A stretch of DNA of 64,000 nt from Gimibacter soli (GTDB lineage Bacteria; Pseudomonadota; Alphaproteobacteria; Sphingomonadales; Kordiimonadaceae): positions 2,604,001 to 2,668,000 of the forward strand of contig NZ_CP116805.1 in assembly GCF_028463845.1 (NCBI RefSeq). The letters are read 5' to 3'. The notes below the pieces were generated by a model. The model was given only the letters and a program-made list of their open reading frames with translations, was not told where the DNA came from and searched no databases. Below, in pieces: positions 17,327 through 25,062 of the stretch (position 1 is its first letter; the number at the start of each line of letters is the position of its first letter). Made by a program: the position numbers and the translations under genes.

Positions 17327-19695
17327 GGGTTTTCAAGGGCGGCGAAAGATTCTTCGTCGCCCTTGGTCCATAACTCTCCGGCCAGCTCCCTGGCTTTCCG
17401 GAGGTGAGACACAGCCTCGACCGTCTGCCCCTCGGCCTGCGCAAGCTTTGACTTCATCCGGTAAAGGCCGGCTTCCTGCGGCACAAGTTTCGCTGCTTCG
17501 TCGAGCGCGGCTTTCGCTGCTGCCAGATCACCTGCAGCAAGCGTCGCGCCTGCAAGGCTGACAAGCGCACGACCAAGCTTGTTGGCTTCTGGCAGCTCGC
17601 GTGCGGCGGCAACTGATGCCTCGGCATGCCGACGTGCCTCCCCCGACCGGCCCTCTTTGAGGGCGAATTCAGCAAGGGCGGCTTCTGCTTCCATGATATC
17701 GGCAGGTACCCCCTCAGACCTGGCCCACGCCAGAACCGTCTGTACCGCCGCAACAGCAGACGCCGCTGCGCCATCCGTATGCTCAAGACGGGCAAGCCTT
17801 ATCCGTTCGGACTGCATGTTGCCTTCACGCTTCGCGGCTTCGAACAGGTCGAACGCGCGGCGATGATGCTGGCGCGCAAAATCGGCGTCGCCGCGCAAGG
17901 ATGCGACCCGTCCCAGATAGGAATGAGCCTGCCCCTGGCGGAACTTGTCGTCCCGCGCCTCGCCATTCTTCAGGAGTTCGCGGGCAAGGCTTTCTGCCTG
18001 TTCGAGACGCCCCGTATCGACAGACAGACTGACCAGCGACTGAAGGCTAGACGCAATGCCGAATGGATCGTTCACCGCCCTGCGCAGCGTCAGGCCTTCG
18101 TTATACAGGACGAATGCACCGGCATAGTCGCCCGCCATTTCTCGGATATCGCCAAGATTGTTTTTGACCGCAGCCGCAAAGCGATCGTTGCCATCCAGAT
18201 GGAAACGCTGCAACGCCCGTTCAAGATACTGGACCGCTTCTGCAGGGCGGAGCTGTTCGATCCGCAGGAGCGCCATCGTGTTGAGAAGCGCGCCGGGCGG
18301 CGCCGTAATGCCTGCCGCATCAAATTCCGCAAACGCGCGCGTCAGGTAAATCTCAGCCTGATCATACTGTCGGCGGCGCCGTTCCAGAATGCCAAGATTG
18401 ATCAGGATGGCCGCCGACCGTGTGTGATCGGTCAATCCTGCAGAAATCGGCAGCGCCTTCTCAAGGCTCGCGAGTGCCGCCGCGTCATCATTCCTGAGCA
18501 TGTTGACGATGGCAACGGCATTGAGGATCGACGCCAGCACCTCGGGGTTATCCTTTGCTTCGGCTTCTGCCTGCAGCGTCGTCAATTGCGCCTCTGCACC
18601 TTCAAGATCGCCGATTTGCCGCGTGGCAAGGGCATATTCGTAGCGCAGCCAGATGTCCTCCGGGTCTTGCTCCACCGCAACCGCAAACAGGTTCCGTGCC
18701 TCTTCCGCCCGCCCTTGCAGGGCATAGGCGAGCCCCCGAGCATAAGCTTCCGCGACAAATGGATCTTCCGGGCTCGTCCGCAGCCTGATGGCTGCATTCT
18801 GGCGACCGGGCAGCGAACTGACGATATGGCGGACCATCAGGTCGGCGAGTTCCAGTATTTGCTCCCCGTCGAAACTGCCCCGGCTTTCGCGCCCGTCAGC
18901 CCCCCTCACGGCAACATCGAGATGAAGCCGCGCGCCAATGCTTGTGAGGCGCGAAACGACAAAGTGACTGGCACCTTCGGTCTGCCTGAGTTTCCGTATC
19001 AGGTCTTCAGGAATCTCGAGCGCATCCGTTGCCGCAACCACCTGCTCGCCCGTTCCTTCGATCATGGCCCGGGGCGAGACACTGCTGACCGCAGCTTCCT
19101 GTTCAAGCTTATGGGACACCAGGCTCATCAGCCCGAGCTCCGCCCAGCCGTTTTCAGCCACGTCGGAGGCGATGTGAACAGGCAGGACAGCAACCCGAAC
19201 CTGATTGGCTTGCACATTTCGCGACATCGGCTGAAAAACCAGAAACAGGGCCACGGCCGCCGCCACGGCAGCAATCACGGCACCAAGCCAGAGCATGTGC
19301 GGCTTGCGCTTTTCTCGCGAAGGGATCGGGCCGGCAACCACCTTTCCGGCGGTGGGCGCATCGGTCAGCGCAGCCATTTCAGCTTCGCTGACCGTGACCG
19401 GTGCGATGAAGCGGAAGCCCGTTCCATGGACCGTTTTTATGAAGCGCTGCGCCTGCCCATCATCACCAATCGCCTGACGGGCCGACTTGATACGGCTGGA
19501 AACAGCGGAATCGGAAACAAACCGTCCCTCCCAAACCACTTCGATCAGTTCATCCTTGGAAACAACCCGTTCGCGTTCGCGCACCAGAAGGACAAGAAGT
19601 GAAAGGACCTGCGGCTCAACTGGCACAAGTGCTCCGTCACGACGAAGCTCATGCTTCTCGACATCGATCTCGATTGTATCGAAAGCATAAATCAT
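17323..19695 (-). CDS. CadC-like membrane regulator with TPR-type C-terminal region
   Basis: A 790-residue protein. Residues about 3-98 form an OmpR-type winged helix (VSKDELIEVVW, SRIKSARQAIGDD, KTVHGTGFRF), residues 134-154 are a single membrane helix, and the rest is exported. After a FlgO-like segment (about 165-300) come many alpha-helical repeats resembling TPRs. This is the design of one-component membrane regulators such as CadC, with the sensor outside and the DNA-binding domain inside. Its target is not known; it is convergent with, and adjacent to, the OsmC cassette. Confidence 0.85.
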   Translation of the reverse strand: MIYAFDTIEIDVEKHELRRDGALVPVEPQVLSLLVLLVRERERVVSKDELIEVVWEGRFVSDSAVSSRIKSARQAIGDDGQAQRFIKTVHGTGFRFIAPVTVSEAEMAALTDAPTAGKVVAGPIPSREKRKPHMLWLGAVIAAVAAAVALFLVFQPMSRNVQANQVRVAVLPVHIASDVAENGWAELGLMSLVSHKLEQEAAVSSVSPRAMIEGTGEQVVAATDALEIPEDLIRKLRQTEGASHFVVSRLTSIGARLHLDVAVRGADGRESRGSFDGEQILELADLMVRHIVSSLPGRQNAAIRLRTSPEDPFVAEAYARGLAYALQGRAEEARNLFAVAVEQDPEDIWLRYEYALATRQIGDLEGAEAQLTTLQAEAEAKDNPEVLASILNAVAIVNMLRNDDAAALASLEKALPISAGLTDHTRSAAILINLGILERRRRQYDQAEIYLTRAFAEFDAAGITAPPGALLNTMALLRIEQLRPAEAVQYLERALQRFHLDGNDRFAAAVKNNLGDIREMAGDYAGAFVLYNEGLTLRRAVNDPFGIASSLQSLVSLSVDTGRLEQAESLARELLKNGEARDDKFRQGQAHSYLGRVASLRGDADFARQHHRRAFDLFEAAKREGNMQSERIRLARLEHTDGAAASAVAAVQTVLAWARSEGVPADIMEAEAALAEFALKEGRSGEARRHAEASVAAARELPEANKLGRALVSLAGATLAAGDLAAAKAALDEAAKLVPQEAGLYRMKSKLAQAEGQTVEAVSHLRKARELAGELWTKGDEESFAALENP

Positions 19696-19849
19696 GTTCC
19701 GTGCCCGCCCCTTGCATCAGATGATTACTTTTGAGTTATCATCACCGTGACGTCAATAACCGCTGTAACCGGAACCCGGAACAACAAGCCGGCCCGACAA
19801 AAAAGACTGAGCAGAAGAAAGCCCCACCCGCCGAAGCGTCCGTGAGGCC

Positions 19850-20929
19850 CTAAAGCGCGAGCCAACTGACCAGCAAAGATGCGCAGAAGCTTACGGAAGT
19901 CGCCACAAACACCGGGACGGCGGGGCGCCACCCCATGGAGAGAAGCAGATCAAGCCGGGTGCGCATGGCAGTCGCTGTAACGGCGAACAGCAGCAGCACT
20001 TTCGACCCCGTCAGCGCCCAGGCCGAAAGTTCGCGTGGGAAATTAACCAGACTGTTCAGCCCGACAAGCAGCAGGAAGGCAACGATGAACCACGGCAGCG
20101 ACAGGCGCTTCAGGATGCCGCCGGTGTTGTTGTCGGGCGTATCAACCGCAAGGCTGATCAGTGCCACGAACGGCGCGAGCAAGGCCACCCGTGCCATCTT
20201 GACGATGGTGGCGTGTTGGCCGGCCTCATCCGAGAACGAATAACCCCCGCCAATCGCTTGCGCGACATCATGGATAGACGCGCCGAGCAGGAACCCGGCC
20301 TGCATGTCGTTCAGGCCAAGTTCGGCGGCGAGTATCGGATAGATCGAGAATGCCAGCGCACTTGCCATCGCCACCCCGACAAGTGTCAGGGCAAACTGGG
20401 CCTGTGGCAGACGGTCCTTGCCGATGACGCCATAAAGGGCCAAGGCAGCGCTCGATCCGCAAATCGCAGTGGCTCCGCCCGCCAGAAGCCCGGCAAAGCC
20501 GGATTGACCGGCAAGCCGCGCGCTACCAACGCCCGCCAGTACCGTTACCGCCATGACGGCCAGCAGGCACACGAACGGCATGATCCCGAGTGCACCGATC
20601 TGCATGAAGGTCACCTGCAGCCCGAGCATGGCAATGCCCACACGCAGGAAAGACCGTGACGCAAAGTCCAGCCCTTCGTGCGTGCGCTGATCACTCGACA
20701 CGAAATTCATGGCGAGACCGACAAGCAGCCCCAGAAGAATGACAGGAAAACCGTAATGGTCGGACAACCAGGCCGCCGATGCAGCCCCTGCCGCGCAAAC
20801 CGCAAGCCCCGGGAAAAGGCGCTTCCAAAGCGGCCGCAGGTCTCGGTGAGGATCAATTTCCGCGGCCAATTGCTGCTCGCAGAACAGGTCGCCCTGATAG
20901 TCGAGGTCGCTTTGATTGGGGTCCTTCAT
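19850..20929 (-). CDS. YeiH/UPF0324-family membrane protein, putative sulfur-oxyanion exporter
   Basis: About 359 residues from the ATG at 20929, which has GGAGAG upstream, with around ten membrane helices and the family segments VILLGLLVGLAMNF, GGATAICGSSAAL and GASIHDVAQAIGGG. The family is commonly named a putative sulfate exporter, although direct proof is thin. It is divergent from the MFS gene. The shared promoter carries an operator-like sequence almost identical to one in front of the sulfoquinovosidase operon. The simplest role is exporting the sulfite or sulfate released from sulfoquinovose. Confidence 0.82.
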   Translation of the reverse strand: MKDPNQSDLDYQGDLFCEQQLAAEIDPHRDLRPLWKRLFPGLAVCAAGAASAAWLSDHYGFPVILLGLLVGLAMNFVSSDQRTHEGLDFASRSFLRVGIAMLGLQVTFMQIGALGIMPFVCLLAVMAVTVLAGVGSARLAGQSGFAGLLAGGATAICGSSAALALYGVIGKDRLPQAQFALTLVGVAMASALAFSIYPILAAELGLNDMQAGFLLGASIHDVAQAIGGGYSFSDEAGQHATIVKMARVALLAPFVALISLAVDTPDNNTGGILKRLSLPWFIVAFLLLVGLNSLVNFPRELSAWALTGSKVLLLFAVTATAMRTRLDLLLSMGWRPAVPVFVATSVSFCASLLVSWLAL

Positions 20930-20945
20930 GATCGACTCTCCAATT

Positions 20946-20966
20946 TTCTGTCCAACGGTATCATAT
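20946..20966. promoter_or_regulatory. Putative LacI-type operator A (yeiH/MFS)
   Basis: The 21-bp site contains CTGTCCAACGGTATCATAT and matches site B (24991-25011) at 17 of 21 positions. It is an imperfect palindrome around a central CG, with TATGATA-like and TGGACAG arms, as is usual for LacI-family operators. It lies between divergent genes. Confidence 0.6.
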
Positions 20967-21038
20967 TTTTCTTTCCATATACTTAGCAAGGTATAGGATG
21001 CAAGCGGGAAAGTGGGAAGAGACCGGGAGGAAACACCA

Positions 21039-22283
21039 ATGTTCGACAAGGATTCGCGCGGCAACAGCGGCCAGCCTCAAACGGCATTCATGCTGTTGGT
21101 AATCCTGCTTTTTATAGGCAATGCGCTTAATTATGTCGACCGGCAGGTCCTTTCCCTCCTGAAACCCACGCTCGAAACCGAATTTGGCTGGAGCGACAGG
21201 GATTATGCCCATCTTGGCTCGGCATTCCAGATTGCGGCGGCCGGCGCCCTTCTTTTTGTCGGCTGGTTTGTCGACCGGCTCGGCGTTCGCATCGCATACG
21301 GCGTGGCCATTGCTGTCTGGAGCGCGGCGGGCATGGCGCACGCCCTTGCGATGACGGTTCAACAGTTTGTTGCGGCACGCATCGTTCTGGCCGTCGGCGA
21401 AACGGTCAGTACTCCGGCCGGACTCAAGACAACAGCGCTCTACATGCATCCGAAACAGCGCAATCTGGCGATCGGCATCATCAACACCGCCCCCAATATC
21501 GGCGCGATCATTACGCCGCTGCTGATCCCGCCCTTCGCCATTGCTTTCGGCTGGAAAGCTGCATTTCTGGTGACAGGCGCCCTTGGCTTTGTCTGGCTTC
21601 TGTTCTGGCTGCCCGCGACCCGCAATCTCAAGCCCATCGGCAACATCCCCGAACGCGCCCCTGTCGACTGGAAAACATTGTTCCGTGACCGGCGCAGCTG
21701 GGTTGTTATCGGCGCCAAAAGCCTCACCGACTGTGTCTGGTGGTTCGTGCTGTTCTGGATGCCGGATTTCTTCAGCCGCGTCTTCGGACTGGGACAAGCC
21801 GAACTCGGCTGGCCGATTGCCATCATCTTCTCGCTTGCCGCGTTTGGCGCCATTTCGGCGGGTGCCATCTATCCGATCCTTGTCGCCCGCGGCCACGATA
21901 TCAATGCTGCCCGCAAGCTTTCAATGCTGTTCTTCGCAGCCATCGTGCTGGCCATGCCTTTCGCGCTCTCGACTGACAGCCCCTGGGTTGCTGCCGTCCT
22001 GATCGGCCTTGGCCTTTTTGCGCACCAGGGCTTCTCCACCAACATTTTCGGCATGACCGCCGACATCGTACCGGCCACGCGCATTGCCAGCGTGATTGCC
22101 ATGGGTGCTGTGGCAGGCAACCTTTCAGGGACCGGCATCATCGAACTCGCCGGCTGGTCGCTTGAAAATGGCCACGGCTACGCCCCCCTGTTCGTCATCT
22201 GCGGCGGCGCCTATTTCAGCGCCCTTGCCTTCATCCAGCTGATGATCCCCCGCCTGGAACTTTCGGAGGGGCAAGAGGCCTGA
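21039..22283 (+). CDS. MFS transporter (ExuT/ACS-like), candidate SQ or SQ-glycerol importer
   Basis: A 414-residue twelve-helix major facilitator. NALNYVDRQVLSLL in helix 1 and the loop containing DRLGVR are typical of the hexuronate/anion:cation symporter group. ATG 21039 follows GGGAGG. The group usually carries sugar acids and other organic anions, so a sulfonated sugar is a reasonable cargo. Its promoter shares an operator-like sequence with the GH31 operon. Specificity is inference from context. Confidence 0.85.
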   Translation: MFDKDSRGNSGQPQTAFMLLVILLFIGNALNYVDRQVLSLLKPTLETEFGWSDRDYAHLGSAFQIAAAGALLFVGWFVDRLGVRIAYGVAIAVWSAAGMAHALAMTVQQFVAARIVLAVGETVSTPAGLKTTALYMHPKQRNLAIGIINTAPNIGAIITPLLIPPFAIAFGWKAAFLVTGALGFVWLLFWLPATRNLKPIGNIPERAPVDWKTLFRDRRSWVVIGAKSLTDCVWWFVLFWMPDFFSRVFGLGQAELGWPIAIIFSLAAFGAISAGAIYPILVARGHDINAARKLSMLFFAAIVLAMPFALSTDSPWVAAVLIGLGLFAHQGFSTNIFGMTADIVPATRIASVIAMGAVAGNLSGTGIIELAGWSLENGHGYAPLFVICGGAYFSALAFIQLMIPRLELSEGQEA

Positions 22284-22310
22284 GGAGCCACAATCTTCGA
22301 ACAATGTCGC

Positions 22311-22340
22311 GGGCCGCATATTCTGCGGCCCGTTTCATTT
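22311..22340 (+). terminator. Terminator after the MFS gene
   Basis: GGGCCGCA / TGCGGCCC, an 8-bp stem with loop TATTC, then GTTTCATTT. Confidence 0.7.
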
Positions 22341-22480
22341 CGCCCCTTCACCATCCATTGCCCGTTCGGAACATTGCCCCTTGAGAGGCCATGAAGACGC
22401 CCCGCCCTGCCCAACCGCACCCTGCCGCACAACCACTCGCCACACATAGGCGCCACTCCTCGGTGCCCATGTAGTTCACA

Positions 22481-22516
22481 CAAAAGAAAACCCCCGCCAG
22501 TGCACAGCGGGGGTTT
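22481..22516 (-). terminator. Terminator after the TonB receptor (minus strand)
   Basis: AAACCCCCGC / GCGGGGGTTT, a 10-bp stem with a 9-nt loop. Read on the minus strand it ends in GGGGGTTTTCTTTTG. Confidence 0.8.
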
Positions 22517-22565
22517 CGTGTTTGCGGGCCGAGGGAAACGGCTGGCCCGGTCACGAGGGGAAGGG

Positions 22566-24881
22566 TTACATCTTGATGCGGAAGCTGACGCCCATGTAAC
22601 GGTCGGCATCGCGCGGGATCTGCAGGCGCTGGCCGTTGGAAACATTGAGGAGAACGTAGCTTTCATCAGTGATGTTCCGGACATGGAACGATAGGCGGTA
22701 GCTGTCATCCTTGTCCGAGAAGCCGAGCGAGGCATTCCACATGCCATAGGCATCGATTGCGCCCTGCTCGCCCAGATCCGAGAACTGCTTGCCCACATGG
22801 CGATAGTCAGTGTTCAGATACATCATATAGTCGCCGACTTCGCGTTCGTAATCGGCACCAAGGACATAGGTGAACTTCGGTGCCAGCGGCAGGCGGGTGC
22901 CATCGCGGGCGTCAGGCGCGTTGGTCAGCGGGTTCGGGTTGAACTCCTTGACCTTTGCGTCTGCATAAGCCGTGCTCAGGCGGAGCGTAAGGCCTTCGGT
23001 CGCGAGGAACACGAGATCAGTCTCAAAGCCCTTGCTCTTCACGGTGCCGGCGTTTGTCAGGTTGGTTACCACGGCGCCGTTCAGGAGCACGAAGTTGTTG
23101 GCCTGGAACCCGTCATACTCGACCGAGAAGACCGAAGCATTGAGCTGCACGCGGTCATTCATGAACTGGGACTTCATGCCCACTTCGAACGCGTCCGAGG
23201 TTTCTTCTTCAATCGGAACGGCGTGTGTCGGTGCCGTGTGGTTGAAGAAGACGTTGAAGGCCGGCCCTTTGTACCCGCGCGTATAGCTGGTGTAGAGCAT
23301 CATGTCGTCCGAAGGCGTGAACTGGAGGACGGCTTTACCCGAAAGGTTGCCGTTGCGGCTGGACCCTTCCGAGATATTCGTCCCGTTGCCGCCGGCAGAG
23401 ACAAGACCGCCCGCCGGGTTGCCCGAAACACCGGGGCCCGTTGCCGGAAGGCCTGTCGCGGCATTGATGCCGGGTGCACGTTCATGCGTGTATGAGAGAC
23501 GGTCCCACGTGTAACGAAGGCCACCGGTCAGGGCGAACATCTCGTTGAAACGATAGGTTCCCTGCCCGAATACGGCATAGTTGGTCGAGTTCACGTCGCT
23601 ATAGGACGTCGCCGTCGGGAACAGGGTGTTCACCGTGTCCGTAAGGTTGCACGGCTGGCCGCCGGTGACCGGATCAACCGGCAGGTTCGACGTTGCACAG
23701 GTGATATCCTCGCGCGTGAAGACCTGCTTGTTGTCAGACCGCCACGCAAAGGCGCCAACCTGATAGAAGAAGGGCTTCGACTGATCGGAGGCAATACGGG
23801 CTTCGAACGAAAGCTGCTCGGTTTCCACCACGCCGTTATCATGCAGCTCGGCAACGCCTACGATGGCGCGCGGCTGGAAGTCACCTTCGCGGATTTCCTC
23901 GTTCCACCAGTTGCGGTAGCCCGCAACCATGCTGAGCGTATGGCTGTCGGAAATGTCAAAGTCGGCAGATGCCGTCAGGCTCCACTGCTTGTCGTTCGTC
24001 TGGGTGACAAGATTGTGGTTGATATAGCGCTGGTCCTCGCCAAGGTCGACGCCGCCCGGCAGGCCAAGCTCGGCGTCGCGCACGGCACCAACGCTGGCGC
24101 CAGCCACGTCGGCACAGCAATCGTCATTCGCCTTGAAATAGTCAGCGATGAAGCGCATGCGGCTGCTGTCGCCCTTATAGTCGAGAACGCCGCGTGCACC
24201 CCAGTGCTCGTAGCCGTTCACGTCTTCCTCTTCGCCGCCATAGATATTCTTGATGTTGCCATCATAGCTGCCATAGAAGCCGGTTACGCGCCCGCTCCAC
24301 TGTTCCGACAGCGGCCCTGAAACCGACGTGCGCAGGCGGTATTCATTGCCTTCGTACCATTCTGCACGGGCTTCGGCTTCCAGCTCCTCGGTTCCGCCTT
24401 TCGAGACGATATTGACGAGACCTGCCGAAGCGTTCTTGCCAAAGAGCGTACCCTGCGGCCCGCGCAGCACTTCAAGGCGCTCTGCGTCCACAAGATCAAG
24501 GAAGGCCTGCCCCGAACGGCTCAGCACGACGCCGTCAACAACAGTCGAAACGCTGGGCTCGGCCGCCACCGAGAAGGTGATTGTGCCAACGCCGCGCATC
24601 ACAATGGCGCTGTTCGCACTGGTCGTACCTTTGCGGAAACTGACCGAAGGCACGATCCGGCCGATCGTCTCAAGGCTGGTCACACCGGCGTTTTCCATGC
24701 GCTGCGGCGTTACCGCACTCATCGAAATCGGCACTTCCTGAATGTTTTCGGAAACTTTTTGCGCGGTCACCACGATTTCTTCGAGCGCAAAATCATCATC
24801 TGCCACGACAGCGCCAGCCATCGCGATCAGGCTTGCGGACGCCGTCAGCACCCGCATTGCAATACGATTCGTGTTGGGCAT
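22566..24881 (-). CDS. TonB-dependent receptor of the sulfoquinovose locus
   Basis: A complete 771-residue receptor. A signal peptide covers about residues 1-27 (ending GAVVA), followed by the TonB-box-like EEIVVTAQK, a plug domain with LRGPQGTLFGKN, and a barrel ending VSFRIKM. The last residue is Met rather than the usual Phe/Tyr. The start has GGAGGGAAA in front. It is divergent from the GH31 operon across a 181-bp region with operator site B, so uptake of a sulfoquinovosyl compound through the outer membrane is likely. Known sulfo-SMO clusters use ABC importers, so this would be a different route. Confidence 0.9.
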   Translation of the reverse strand: MPNTNRIAMRVLTASASLIAMAGAVVADDDFALEEIVVTAQKVSENIQEVPISMSAVTPQRMENAGVTSLETIGRIVPSVSFRKGTTSANSAIVMRGVGTITFSVAAEPSVSTVVDGVVLSRSGQAFLDLVDAERLEVLRGPQGTLFGKNASAGLVNIVSKGGTEELEAEARAEWYEGNEYRLRTSVSGPLSEQWSGRVTGFYGSYDGNIKNIYGGEEEDVNGYEHWGARGVLDYKGDSSRMRFIADYFKANDDCCADVAGASVGAVRDAELGLPGGVDLGEDQRYINHNLVTQTNDKQWSLTASADFDISDSHTLSMVAGYRNWWNEEIREGDFQPRAIVGVAELHDNGVVETEQLSFEARIASDQSKPFFYQVGAFAWRSDNKQVFTREDITCATSNLPVDPVTGGQPCNLTDTVNTLFPTATSYSDVNSTNYAVFGQGTYRFNEMFALTGGLRYTWDRLSYTHERAPGINAATGLPATGPGVSGNPAGGLVSAGGNGTNISEGSSRNGNLSGKAVLQFTPSDDMMLYTSYTRGYKGPAFNVFFNHTAPTHAVPIEEETSDAFEVGMKSQFMNDRVQLNASVFSVEYDGFQANNFVLLNGAVVTNLTNAGTVKSKGFETDLVFLATEGLTLRLSTAYADAKVKEFNPNPLTNAPDARDGTRLPLAPKFTYVLGADYEREVGDYMMYLNTDYRHVGKQFSDLGEQGAIDAYGMWNASLGFSDKDDSYRLSFHVRNITDESYVLLNVSNGQRLQIPRDADRYMGVSFRIKM

Positions 24882-24990
24882 TTTCCCTCCCTAACTCCTT
24901 TAAATGGCGCACTTTTTCTGCATCAACCATTGATACAGAGCAAAGCAAACGCGCCAACCTCCCACCTACTCAGATGCTCTTTTCCACTTG

Positions 24991-25011
24991 TTATGTCAAG
25001 CGGTGTCATAT
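24991..25011. promoter_or_regulatory. Putative LacI-type operator B (TonB receptor/GH31)
   Basis: The site contains TATGTCAAGCGGTGTCATA, an imperfect palindrome (TATGtCA / TGtCATA), 17/21 identical to site A. It sits between a TTGTTA (24988-24993) and a TATAAG (25009-25014), so it overlaps a possible promoter for the operon. The lacI-type gene is the second gene of that operon. Confidence 0.62.
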
Positions 25012-25062
25012 AAGGTCAGAAGCAACGGGGAAGAATCACCAATTTTATCTTGGGCAGGGGTG

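Noticed and set aside
17626-19602. Long plus-strand open frame (about 658 codons) opposite the CadC-like regulator
   Set aside because: It is the antisense shadow of a well-supported gene, with low-complexity basic composition and no recognisable domain or ribosome site.
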